From contig NZ_JBHTJM010000010.1 of assembly GCF_042675745.1 (NCBI RefSeq), forward strand, positions 124,001 through 188,000: DNA of 64,000 nucleotides, read 5' to 3'. This document shows positions 35,782 to 43,630 of the stretch, in pieces. The notes under the pieces are model-generated. The model ran no database searches and was not told the DNA's origin. It saw only the letters and a list, made by a program, of their open reading frames with translations. Origin of the DNA: Pseudofulvibacter geojedonensis. GTDB taxonomy: Bacteria > Bacteroidota > Bacteroidia > Flavobacteriales > Flavobacteriaceae. Every line of letters starts with the position of its first letter. Within the stretch, counting starts at the first letter, position 1. The position numbers were made by a program, and so were the translations under genes.

Positions 35782-36669
35782 TTAAAATAAATTCGATGAC
35801 AAGTAACGATCGCCCTTATCGCAAATAATGGTTACAATAGTTCCTTTTGTTATTTGTTCGGCTATTTGTAAAGCAGAATAAACAGCACCACCACTACTCA
35901 TACCAGCAAAAACTCCCTCTTTAAGAGCTAATTTCCGAGTCATTTTTGTAGCTTCTTCTTGGCTCACTTCTAGTATGTTATCTATATTTTCGGGTTTAAA
36001 AATACTAGGAATGTATTCTGGCGACCATTTGCGTATTCCAGGTATTTTAGATCCTGCTTTGGGTTGTGCACCTATGACTTGAATATTTTTGTTTTTTTCT
36101 TTTAAATATGTAGATACACCAGTAATAGTTCCTGTTGTTCCCATAGCAGATACAAAATGAGTTATTTCTCCATTAGTACCTTTCCAGATTTCAGGACCAG
36201 TAGTTTTGTAGTGTGCTTTCCAGTTATCTTCGTTTTCAAATTGGTTTAACATATAAGCCCCTTTATTTTTATGGATTTCTAAAGCTACATCTCTAGAATA
36301 CTCTATACCTTTTTGGGAATCGGTTAATACTACCTCGGCTCCATAAGCCTTCATAGTTTTTATTCTTTCTAGAGTAGCACTTTCTGGCATAACTAAAGTA
36401 ATGTTTAAGTTTAATAATTTAGCTGTTAAAGCCAAAGCTATACCTGTATTACCACTTGTCGCTTCTACAAGATGACTTCCTCTCTTTATATCACCTCTTT
36501 TTAAAGCTTGATTAATCATATTAAAGGCTGGCCTGTCTTTAACACTACCTCCAGGGTTTTGGCTTTCTAATTTTAATAATAATTTCACTTCCTTTTTGTC
36601 AATAAGGTTAGAAGCTTCAATTAAAGGAGTATTACCAATTAACTGTGTTATGTTTCGATTGATATTCAT
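35782..36669 (-). CDS. cysM: Cysteine synthase (O-acetylserine sulfhydrylase)
   Basis: Makes cysteine from O-acetylserine and sulfide (or thiosulfate) with PLP. The 295-residue length fits the CysM branch. The PLP lysine is in QNPGGSVKDRPAFNM, the substrate loop is EATSGNTGIALA, and the phosphate-binding glycine loop is SAMGTTGTITG. It lies 3 bases downstream of the serine acetyltransferase gene, its metabolic partner. Confidence 0.95.
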   Translation of the reverse strand: MNINRNITQLIGNTPLIEASNLIDKKEVKLLLKLESQNPGGSVKDRPAFNMINQALKRGDIKRGSHLVEATSGNTGIALALTAKLLNLNITLVMPESATLERIKTMKAYGAEVVLTDSQKGIEYSRDVALEIHKNKGAYMLNQFENEDNWKAHYKTTGPEIWKGTNGEITHFVSAMGTTGTITGVSTYLKEKNKNIQVIGAQPKAGSKIPGIRKWSPEYIPSIFKPENIDNILEVSQEEATKMTRKLALKEGVFAGMSSGGAVYSALQIAEQITKGTIVTIICDKGDRYLSSNLF

Positions 36670-36672
36670 GAT

Positions 36673-37428
36673 CTATAAGGGATTAATATTATAAGCTGTT
36701 TTATAAGTAACAATTGAGTTTTTAGGAATAGATTTGGTGATACAAACATTAGCGCCTATAATGGAGTTCTCTCCAATAACTACATTACCACCTAGTATAG
36801 TAGCATTAGCATAAATAGTTACATTGCTTTCAATAGTGGGGTGTCTTTTTACAGAGGCCAATTCTTTTTTTACTTGAATACCTCCAAGTGTTACTCCCTG
36901 GTAAATCGAAACATTATTGTTTATAATGGTAGTTTCTCCAATTACAATTCCTGTTGCATGATCAATAAAAAAAGAATTACCTATCGTTGCTCCAGGATGA
37001 ATATCTACTCCAGTTAAGCTATGAGCGAATTCACTCATCATTCTTGGAAGTAAAGGAATATCTAAAATTAATAGTTCATGACTGAGTCTATAAATTGCTA
37101 TTGCCAAAAAACCAGGGTATGCAAAATATATTTCTTTTAAACTTTTTGCAGCGGGATCTTTTTGTAAGGCTGCTTCTGCATCAAGCATAAGATCTTTTCT
37201 TATTGATGATATTTTGGAATTAAACTCACTCCATTTTTTTTCTGAAGTATTTATATCTAATTTTTTGCAAATTAATATAAAATTAGTCTCAATATTCTTG
37301 ATATAATTATTAGCATAGTTTATATCAAATAAGGAATAATATAACTCTTTAGTAAACTTTTCTACAGAGTCTTTTATACTAATCTCTATTGAAAAAGGTA
37401 AAGTGTTAAGGTGTTGCATGTTTTCCAT
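36673..37428 (-). CDS. cysE: Serine O-acetyltransferase
   Basis: Acetylates serine to give the substrate of the next gene's product. It is a 251-residue protein from ATG 37428, which lies 1 base past the ferredoxin stop; a longer frame would overlap that gene. The N-terminal part is helical, and the C-terminal left-handed beta-helix has hexapeptide repeats. The catalytic region is DIHPGATIGNSFFIDHATGI and VSIYQGVTLGG. The tail is short, so feedback inhibition by cysteine is uncertain. Confidence 0.94.
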   Translation of the reverse strand: MENMQHLNTLPFSIEISIKDSVEKFTKELYYSLFDINYANNYIKNIETNFILICKKLDINTSEKKWSEFNSKISSIRKDLMLDAEAALQKDPAAKSLKEIYFAYPGFLAIAIYRLSHELLILDIPLLPRMMSEFAHSLTGVDIHPGATIGNSFFIDHATGIVIGETTIINNNVSIYQGVTLGGIQVKKELASVKRHPTIESNVTIYANATILGGNVVIGENSIIGANVCITKSIPKNSIVTYKTAYNINPL

Positions 37429-37429
37429 T

Positions 37430-37780
37430 TTATACTGGATGTAACAATTTTTGTTTTTGTAATAATTCTTTTTCTGTTTCTGTGTTTTCTTCGTCTGGAA
37501 TGCAACAATCAACTGGGCAAACAGCAGCGCATTGAGGTTCTTCATGAAATCCTTTACATTCAGTACATTTATCTGGTACTATATAATAAAACTCATCAGA
37601 TATTGCTTCTTGATCAATATCTGCATCAATCGTTTTTCTACCTAGAAAGTCTAATGATCCGCTTAAAGAAGTTCCGTCAGAATATTTCCAATCATCACTT
37701 GCTTCATAAATTGCATTATTTGGGCATTCTGGCTCGCAAGCTCCGCAATTAATGCATTCATCTGTTATGAATATTGCCAT
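37430..37780 (-). CDS. 4Fe-4S dicluster ferredoxin
   Basis: A 116-residue ferredoxin with two cluster motifs: CINCGACEPECPNNAIY (residues 10-26) and CTECKGFHEEPQCAAVCPVDCC, in which the second motif has a longer spacer of the Alvin/YfhL-like type. It is first in the operon with cysE and cysM and divergent from the sulfate-reduction genes. It probably supplies low-potential electrons, possibly to sulfite reductase. Its promoter overlaps a CTATAG-type inverted repeat. Confidence 0.92.
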   Translation of the reverse strand: MAIFITDECINCGACEPECPNNAIYEASDDWKYSDGTSLSGSLDFLGRKTIDADIDQEAISDEFYYIVPDKCTECKGFHEEPQCAAVCPVDCCIPDEENTETEKELLQKQKLLHPV

Positions 37781-37810
37781 AACTATGTGGGTTAATAAAT
37801 TAATATATAA

Positions 37811-37830
37811 AATCTATAGAATAAATAGAG
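37811..37830. promoter_or_regulatory. CTATAG-type inverted repeat S1 at the ferredoxin promoter
   Basis: TCTAT at 37813-37817 and ATAGA at 37825-37829 form an inverted repeat inside AATCTATAGAATAAATAGAG. It lies immediately downstream of the -7 box of the ferredoxin-cysE-cysM promoter, a repressor position. A related site, S2, lies at the divergent promoter. Confidence 0.5.
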
Positions 37831-37834
37831 TTTG

Positions 37835-37864
37835 CAAATGTAAAGTAAATTTTAAACTATGCAA
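37835..37864 (-). promoter_or_regulatory. Promoter of the ferredoxin-cysE-cysM operon
   Basis: On the - strand, TTG (37862-37864) is followed by a 19-base spacer and TACATTTG (37835-37842), a full Bacteroidota promoter match. Transcription would begin near 37829, inside site S1. Confidence 0.75.
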
Positions 37865-37923
37865 GAGTTTTTAGAGGCTTTAAAATCAATATTTTAATAT
37901 AGTTAAAACTAATAGTCTATAAA

Positions 37924-37941
37924 ATCTATAGGAAATATAGT
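37924..37941. promoter_or_regulatory. CTATAG-type inverted repeat S2 at the cys operon promoter
   Basis: CTATA at 37926-37930 and TATAG at 37936-37940 with a 5-base spacer, in AAAATCTATAGG, sharing 11 bases with S1. It lies 19 bases before the -7 box of the cysHDN operon, where a TTG would normally be; none is present. An Rrf2-family (IscR/CymR-like) or similar sulfur regulator is a reasonable candidate. No such gene is in the window. Confidence 0.5.
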
Positions 37942-37959
37942 TTAATTGAAAAAAGTTTA

Positions 37960-37967
37960 TATATTTG
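37960..37967 (+). promoter_or_regulatory. -7 box of the DUF2061-cysHDN operon
   Basis: TATATTTG is an exact match, 23 bases before the first start codon. The leader is therefore very short. Confidence 0.65.
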
Positions 37968-37990
37968 CCCCCGTTAATTAATTCGAAAAG

Positions 37991-38245
37991 ATGATTTTAG
38001 ATAAAGTATATCACCAAAAAGAACTGGATTATACCAAAGATAAGTCTTCAGAAAAGCCACTTAGAAGCGTAGTGAAGTCTGTTAGTTGGCGAATTGTAGG
38101 TACTTTAGATACCATATTAATTTCATGGTTAATAACCGGAACTCTGCAGTTAGCATTATCAATTGGTTTTGTAGAGTTAATAACTAAAATGGTGTTGTAT
38201 TTTTTTCATGAAAGAATTTGGAATAAAATTAACTGGGGAAAATAA
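37991..38245 (+). CDS. DUF2061 membrane protein
   Basis: An 84-residue protein matching DUF2061: KPLRSVVKSVSWRIVGTLDT, one or two hydrophobic helices and a C-terminal FFHERIWNKINWG. The family is frequently encoded beside sulfate-assimilation genes in Bacteroidota, but its function is unknown. It is first in the operon and 5 bases before cysH. A role in sulfate entry or enzyme anchoring would be speculative. Confidence 0.92.
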   Translation: MILDKVYHQKELDYTKDKSSEKPLRSVVKSVSWRIVGTLDTILISWLITGTLQLALSIGFVELITKMVLYFFHERIWNKINWGK

Positions 38246-38250
38246 TTGCT

Positions 38251-38898
38251 ATGAAGCCTCCTAAATTGAACGAAATGGAAATTAAACAAGAAGTACTTAA
38301 AAAGTATAATGATGAATTTGCAGATAAATCTCCCTCAGAAATTATTTCTTGGGTATTAAGTTTTGCAAATAAGCCAGTTGTTACAACTAATTTTAGACCA
38401 TATGAAGCAACTATTTTACACGCAGTCGTGTCAGAATTAAAAGATATTAATGTGGTTTGGTGCGACACAGGATACAATACACCAAATACATATAGACATG
38501 CTAACGAATTAATTAAAAAATTAGGTTTAAATATAAAATTGTACACTCCTAAACAAACGGCAGCTCATAGAGATGTTGTAATGGGAATACCAAATGTAGA
38601 TGACCCGCTACATGCTGTTTTTTCAGAGCAAGTTAAGATAGAACCTTTTAAAAGAGCTATGCAAGAACAGCAACCAGATGTTTGGTTTACCAATTTAAGA
38701 AAAGGACAAACAGCTTTAAGAGATAGCTTAGATATTTTTAGTTTTTCTAAAGATGGAGTATTAAAAGTAAGTCCTTTCTATCATTGGTCAGAAGAACAAT
38801 TAGATGCTTATTTGAAAGAGTATAATTTACCAAACGAGCTGAAGTATTTCGATCCAACCAAAGTACTAGAAAACAGAGAGTGTGGAATACACCAATAA
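38251..38898 (+). CDS. cysH: Phosphoadenylyl-sulfate reductase, PAPS type
   Basis: Reduces activated sulfate to sulfite. The 215-residue protein has TNFRPYEATILHAV and WCDTGYNTPNTYRHA (adenylyl-binding PP-loop fold) and ends with the redox motif ECGIHQ. The paired CC...CxxC cysteines that bind the 4Fe-4S cluster in APS reductases are absent, so a PAPS-type, thioredoxin-dependent enzyme is expected. No APS kinase gene was found in the window. ATG 38272 is an alternative start. Confidence 0.93.
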   Translation: MKPPKLNEMEIKQEVLKKYNDEFADKSPSEIISWVLSFANKPVVTTNFRPYEATILHAVVSELKDINVVWCDTGYNTPNTYRHANELIKKLGLNIKLYTPKQTAAHRDVVMGIPNVDDPLHAVFSEQVKIEPFKRAMQEQQPDVWFTNLRKGQTALRDSLDIFSFSKDGVLKVSPFYHWSEEQLDAYLKEYNLPNELKYFDPTKVLENRECGIHQ

Positions 38899-38919
38899 TA
38901 GAAAAGAAGAAGAAAGAAA

Positions 38920-39819
38920 ATGAGTAAGATATTACAACATAATGCCTTAGAGGCAGAAGCAATTCATATTTTTAGAGAAGTGGTTGCTCAGTTTGAGAAT
39001 CCAGTTCTATTATTTTCTGGAGGGAAAGATTCTATAACTTTAGTAAGATTAGCACAGAAAGCTTTTTTTCCGGCTAAGATTCCGTTTCCATTATTACATG
39101 TAGATACAGGACATAATTTTCCGGAAACCATAGAGTTTAGAGATAAATTGGTAGGAGAGTTAGGTTTGAACTTAATTGTAAGAAATGTTCAAGATGCTAT
39201 AGACCAAGGAAAAGTAGTAGAAGAAACAGGTAAGTATGCTAGTAGAAATAGCCTGCAAACAACTACCTTATTAGATGCTATAGAAGAATTTAAGTTCGAT
39301 GCCTGTATTGGAGGAGCAAGAAGAGATGAAGAAAAGGCTAGAGCTAAGGAACGTATATTTTCGGTTAGAGATGATTTCGGACAATGGGATGAAAAGAATC
39401 AACGTCCAGAAGTATTTGATATGTTGAACGGAAAGATAGAATTAGGTCAAAATGTACGTGTTTTTCCTATATCTAACTGGACAGAGTTAGATGTTTGGAG
39501 TTATATAGAGCAAGAAAAAATAGAAATTCCGTCTATTTATTTTTCACATGAAAGACCAACTTTTGTTAGAGATGGATTGATATGGAGTGCTTCTGAATAT
39601 GTGTATAAAGAAGAAGATGAAGAAGTATTAGATAGAATAGTTCGTTTTAGAACGGTTGGAGATATGACCTGTACAGCAGCAGTAGAATCAAAAGCAAAAA
39701 CAATTCAGGAGATAGTAAATGAGATAAGAGTCTCAACAATTTCTGAGAGAGGAGCTAGAATAGACGATAAACGATCAGAGGCAGCAATGGAAAAACGTAA
39801 ACAACAAGGGTATTTTTAA
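38920..39819 (+). CDS. cysD: Sulfate adenylyltransferase small subunit
   Basis: The ATP-sulfurylase catalytic subunit, forming APS from sulfate and ATP together with the CysN GTPase. At 299 residues it is standard. The PP-loop is FSGGKDSITLVRL (residues 33-45), followed by HVDTGHNFPET and GGARRDEEKARAKER. The C-terminal TVGDMTCTAAVES and KRKQQGYF are typical. It sits 21 bases after cysH. Confidence 0.97.
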   Translation: MSKILQHNALEAEAIHIFREVVAQFENPVLLFSGGKDSITLVRLAQKAFFPAKIPFPLLHVDTGHNFPETIEFRDKLVGELGLNLIVRNVQDAIDQGKVVEETGKYASRNSLQTTTLLDAIEEFKFDACIGGARRDEEKARAKERIFSVRDDFGQWDEKNQRPEVFDMLNGKIELGQNVRVFPISNWTELDVWSYIEQEKIEIPSIYFSHERPTFVRDGLIWSASEYVYKEEDEEVLDRIVRFRTVGDMTCTAAVESKAKTIQEIVNEIRVSTISERGARIDDKRSEAAMEKRKQQGYF

Positions 39820-39843
39820 AAGTGGCATTTAGATAATGTTTTA

Positions 39844-39923
39844 GTCATTCCGAACTTGTTTCGGAATCTCATCAGATAATTTAATCATTTATGATGAGAA
39901 CCTGAAACAAGTTTAGACTCACG
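39844..39923. repeat. Imperfect inverted repeat between cysD and cysN
   Basis: About 31-base arms (GTCATTCCGAACTTGTTTCG... and its imperfect mirror ...CTGAAACAAGTTTAGACTCACG) enclose a loop of about 18 bases. TTGTTTC and TCTCATCA are the best conserved segments. It would fold into a long RNA hairpin inside the operon. The form suggests a dispersed flavobacterial intergenic repeat or a miniature non-autonomous element. The gap it occupies is 204 bases, far longer than the others in this operon. Confidence 0.65.
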
Positions 39924-40023
39924 TACTAAACACCTAATAGTCAATAGATATTCAAAATAATTTAGTACTGAATTATTAATAAAGTCTTAATACTAGGTAC
40001 TATATACTCAATACTAAAAGAAA

Positions 40024-41268
40024 ATGGAAGTATTAAAAATAGCAACAGCTGGTAGTGTAGATGATGGTAAAAGTACCTTAATAGGAAGATTACTGTATGA
40101 TACCAAGTCGTTAACAGATGATAAAATAGAAGCTATAAAAAAGAGTAGTAAGAAAAAAGGATTTGATTACTTAGATTTTTCTTTAGCTACAGATGGCTTG
40201 GTAGCCGAACGTGAACAGGGAATAACTATAGATGTAGCTCATATTTATTTTTCGACAGAAAAGAAGAGTTATATCATTGCAGATACTCCTGGGCATGTAG
40301 AATATACTAGAAATATGGTAACAGGCGCATCTAATGCTCAGGCCTCTATTATATTAATTGATGCTAGAAATGGAGTAATAGAGCAAACTAAGCGTCATTT
40401 TTTTATCAATAACTTATTACGCGTAAAGCATATTATTGTAGCTGTAAATAAAATGGATTTAGTAGATTATAATGAAGATGTTTTCAATGCTATAAAATCA
40501 GATTTTGAAGCCCTAAACGGTAAGAGTACATTTAACAAACAGCAAATTACTTTTATACCAATTAGCGCTTTAGAAGGAGAGAATGTGGTTACTCATTCAG
40601 AAAAAACCAATTGGTATAGTGGTCCAACAGTTTTATCTTATTTAGAAGGTTTAAAAGCAGAAGAGACTTATCAAAAAAGTAATTTTCGTTTTCCTGTACA
40701 AACAGTAATAAGACCCAAACAAGATGCTTATCACGATTACAGAGGCTATGCAGGTAAAGTATATGGAGATAGTGTTAAAGTTGGAGATAAAGTAACTGTG
40801 TTACCATCTTTAAAAGAAAGTAAAGTAAAAGAAATTCAGTTTTTTGATGGCACTTTCTCAGAGGTAAACGAGGGAGCCTCAGTTACAATTCAATTAGAAG
40901 ATGATATAAATGTAAGTAGAGGAGATACTATAGTAAAGACTAATGAAGTACCAAATTCCTCTAAGGAATTAGAGGCAACAATATGTTGGATGGATACAAA
41001 AAAGTTAGCTCAAGGTACCAAGTATTTAATTCAGCATAATACCAATATAGTTTTATCTAAAGTAGATAAAGTGGCTCATACCGTTGCTACCGATTATTCA
41101 GGAATTGAAGAAGTGAATGAATTAGGATTGAATGATATAGGAAAGGTGAGTTTTAAATTAAGTAAGTCTTTGTTTTATGATAGTTATCATGAAAATAAGT
41201 CTAACGGATCTTTTATTTTGATTGATGCTCAAACTAATACTACAGCAGGTGTAGGATTTATTGATTAA
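40024..41268 (+). CDS. cysN: Sulfate adenylyltransferase GTPase subunit
   Basis: An EF-Tu-like GTPase driving APS synthesis. Motifs: GSVDDGKSTLIGRL (P-loop), REQGITIDVAH (switch I), ADTPGHVEY and NKMDL. Two beta-barrel domains follow. At 414 residues it is shorter than E. coli CysN (475) and lacks any fused APS kinase (CysC) domain. A 204-base gap with an inverted repeat separates it from cysD. Confidence 0.97.
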   Translation: MEVLKIATAGSVDDGKSTLIGRLLYDTKSLTDDKIEAIKKSSKKKGFDYLDFSLATDGLVAEREQGITIDVAHIYFSTEKKSYIIADTPGHVEYTRNMVTGASNAQASIILIDARNGVIEQTKRHFFINNLLRVKHIIVAVNKMDLVDYNEDVFNAIKSDFEALNGKSTFNKQQITFIPISALEGENVVTHSEKTNWYSGPTVLSYLEGLKAEETYQKSNFRFPVQTVIRPKQDAYHDYRGYAGKVYGDSVKVGDKVTVLPSLKESKVKEIQFFDGTFSEVNEGASVTIQLEDDINVSRGDTIVKTNEVPNSSKELEATICWMDTKKLAQGTKYLIQHNTNIVLSKVDKVAHTVATDYSGIEEVNELGLNDIGKVSFKLSKSLFYDSYHENKSNGSFILIDAQTNTTAGVGFID

Positions 41269-41347
41269 ACTAATTGATTTAAGAATAGAATTAATAACCA
41301 AAATCAACAAAAACCAATATAAGTTGAAAATAAGAAAAACTAATATA

Positions 41348-41419
41348 ATGACTCTAGCTATGTGCACTTCAATGAGCATGTGTATGCAGTACCATAAAGT
41401 CAAAAGGATAATGAGTTAA
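41348..41419 (+). CDS. Cys/Met-rich leader peptide of the sulfite reductase genes
   Basis: A 23-codon ORF encoding MTLAMCTSMSMCMQYHKVKR then IMS. It has six Met and two Cys (codons 6 and 12) in a window otherwise poor in both, and is followed by a strong terminator before the sulfite-reductase gene. TCAAAAGG at 41400-41407 (inside codons 18-20) can pair with CCTTTTGA in the terminator's 5' arm. A ribosome stalled at Cys12 would leave it free; one at the stop codon would cover it. This is classic leader-peptide attenuation responding to Cys (or Met) supply. No promoter was seen just upstream, so it probably acts within the cys transcript. Confidence 0.75.
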   Translation: MTLAMCTSMSMCMQYHKVKRIMS

Positions 41420-41443
41420 TAAACTGAAAATCGTTTATAAAAC

Positions 41444-41476
41444 AAAAGCCCTTTTGATAATCAAAAGGGCTTTTTT
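41444..41476 (+). terminator. Attenuator terminator before sulfite reductase
   Basis: The 14-bp stem AAAAGCCCTTTTGA (41444-41457) / TCAAAAGGGCTTTT (41461-41474) with a TAA loop and T run is a strong rho-independent terminator, 34 bases before the sulfite reductase ATG. Its 5' arm (41450-41457) can instead pair with 41400-41407 in the leader ORF. Confidence 0.85.
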
Positions 41477-41509
41477 AATACCAATTAAACAACACAAAAA
41501 TTACAAGTA

Positions 41510-43630
41510 ATGCAAAGTTTTAGAACCGAAATTGAAAATCCGGTAGTAGAAAAAGATATTCTAGAATTAGAACGTAAAATACGCCTTTTCAAAGAAGGTA
41601 AAATAGACGAAGAACGTTTTCGTAGTCTTCGTTTAGCAAGAGGAGTTTATGGACAGCGTCAGTTTGGAGTACAAATGATTCGGATTAAATTGCCTTATGG
41701 TAAAGTAACTTCAGAGCAACTACACCGTATTGCAAATGTGTCTGATGAGTATTCTAGAGGTAGGCTGCATATTACTACACGTCAGGATATACAAATCCAT
41801 CATGTTAGTTTAGACAGGACTCCGGAACTTTGGGCGGAGTTAGAGAAAGATGATATTACTTTAAGAGAAGCGTGTGGTAATGCGGTAAGGAATGTAACAG
41901 CATCAGAAACTGCTGGTATAGATGTAAACGAACCTTTTGATGTAACTCCATATGCACATGCAACATTCGAGTTCTTTTTACGTAATCCTATTTGTCAAGA
42001 AATGGGAAGAAAGTTTAAGATGGCTTTTTCTGCAACAGATGAAGATACAGGGTTAACTTTTATGCATGATTTGGGATTTATTGCTAAAACAAAGCAGGTA
42101 AATGGTAAAGAGCAAAGAGGTTTTAAAGTGTTACTGGCAGGTGGTTTAGGTTCTCAACCAAGGCAAGCAGATGTTTTTTATGAGTTTTTAGAAGAAGATT
42201 TATTAATACCAACTATAGAAGGCGTGTTAAGAGTTTTTGATAGACACGGAGAACGATCTAAAAGAGCGAAGGCTAGGTTGAAGTTTTTAGTAAAAGATTT
42301 AGGTTTAGAAGCTTTTGTTAAATTGGTAGATAAAGAACGTAAAGCTTTAGCTTATAAAACATATCCAATAAATAGAAAGCCTTTTGAACAAGAAATTGTA
42401 TTTGAAACAGAAGACATTCCTTCAGTAGAAATAGAAGAAATAAGAGCTTATGAAAATTGGAAACAAACTAATGTAATTAATCAAAAACAGGAAGGTTTAT
42501 TTGCGGTCGGGATAAAAGTTCATTTAGGCGATTTTTATACAGATAAAGCTAGGTTGTTAGCAGATTTAATTAAGAAATATGCAGCTAACGAGCTGCGATT
42601 TACATTACGTCAAAATATTTTAATTCGTCATGTACGAGAAGAGTTATTACCGTTTTTCTACGTAGAACTTAAAAAGTTAGGATTTGCTGAAGCAGGTTAT
42701 AATAGCTTGTTAGATATTACGGCTTGTCCAGGAACAGATACTTGTAATTTAGGAATAGCAAGTAGCACAGGAGTAACTGTTGAGTTAGAGAGAATTCTTA
42801 AAGAAGAATATCCAGATTACATTAACAATAAAGAGTTAACTATTAAAATTAGTGGATGTATGAATGCTTGTGGTCAGCATAATATGGCACACATAGGTTT
42901 TCAAGGGATGTCTGTTCGTACTAAAGATAAATTAGTAGCTCCAGCTTTGCAGGTATTAATAGGTGGAGGTGTTTTAGGAGATGGTCAAGGTCGTTTTGCA
43001 GATAAACTGGTAAAAGTGCCTAGTAAAAGAGGACCAGAAGCATTACGAATTTTATTAAACGACTTTGAAGCTCATCAAGAAGAAAGCGAAGACTTTTTAA
43101 CCTATTACGATAGACAAGGAAAAACCTACTTCTATGATTTATTAAAACATTTATCAGATATCACTAATCTTACTGAGAATGACTTTATAGACTGGGGGCA
43201 AGATAAAAATTATGTTAAAGCAATTGGTGTAGGGGAATGTGCAGGAGTAGTAATAGATTTAATAGCTACGTTATTGTTTGAGAGTGAAGAAAAATTAGAG
43301 TTAGCTACAGAAGCATTTAATAATGAACAATGGGCAGATAGCATTTATCATTCTTATGCTGTTTTGGTTAATACTGCTAAAGCCCTATTAACAGTTGAGG
43401 GCGCAAAAACCAATACACAAGCAGGAATTGTAAAAAGTTTCGATGAGTTGTTAATAGATACGAATAAAATTGAATTGGCAAGTAGTTTTAATGATTTGGT
43501 TTATCAGATTAATAAAAATGAACCTAGCCTAGTTTTTGCAAGAGAGTATTTAAATGAAGCTAAAGCCTTTTATCAATTAGCAGACGTATATAGAAAAGAA
43601 CAGATTAGCATAGGAAAAGATGAGAAATAA
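41510..43630 (+). CDS. Assimilatory sulfite reductase with C-terminal HEPN domain
   Basis: Six-electron reduction of sulfite to sulfide. Residues 1-520 form the duplicated nitrite/sulfite reductase fold. The siroheme/4Fe-4S cysteines are in CPGTDTC and CMNACGQH (about residues 406 to 455), with RLHITTRQDIQIH earlier. The last 150 residues (KLELATEAFNNEQWADSIYH) form a HEPN-like helical domain typical of Bacteroidota sulfite reductases. Genomic context (cysHDN, siroheme genes) favours sulfite over nitrite. It overlaps the next gene by 11 bases. Confidence 0.93.
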   Translation: MQSFRTEIENPVVEKDILELERKIRLFKEGKIDEERFRSLRLARGVYGQRQFGVQMIRIKLPYGKVTSEQLHRIANVSDEYSRGRLHITTRQDIQIHHVSLDRTPELWAELEKDDITLREACGNAVRNVTASETAGIDVNEPFDVTPYAHATFEFFLRNPICQEMGRKFKMAFSATDEDTGLTFMHDLGFIAKTKQVNGKEQRGFKVLLAGGLGSQPRQADVFYEFLEEDLLIPTIEGVLRVFDRHGERSKRAKARLKFLVKDLGLEAFVKLVDKERKALAYKTYPINRKPFEQEIVFETEDIPSVEIEEIRAYENWKQTNVINQKQEGLFAVGIKVHLGDFYTDKARLLADLIKKYAANELRFTLRQNILIRHVREELLPFFYVELKKLGFAEAGYNSLLDITACPGTDTCNLGIASSTGVTVELERILKEEYPDYINNKELTIKISGCMNACGQHNMAHIGFQGMSVRTKDKLVAPALQVLIGGGVLGDGQGRFADKLVKVPSKRGPEALRILLNDFEAHQEESEDFLTYYDRQGKTYFYDLLKHLSDITNLTENDFIDWGQDKNYVKAIGVGECAGVVIDLIATLLFESEEKLELATEAFNNEQWADSIYHSYAVLVNTAKALLTVEGAKTNTQAGIVKSFDELLIDTNKIELASSFNDLVYQINKNEPSLVFAREYLNEAKAFYQLADVYRKEQISIGKDEK

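Noticed and set aside
38251..38898. APS reductase assignment for CysH
   Set aside because: The paired cysteines that ligate the 4Fe-4S cluster are missing; only the C-terminal ECGIH motif cysteine is present.
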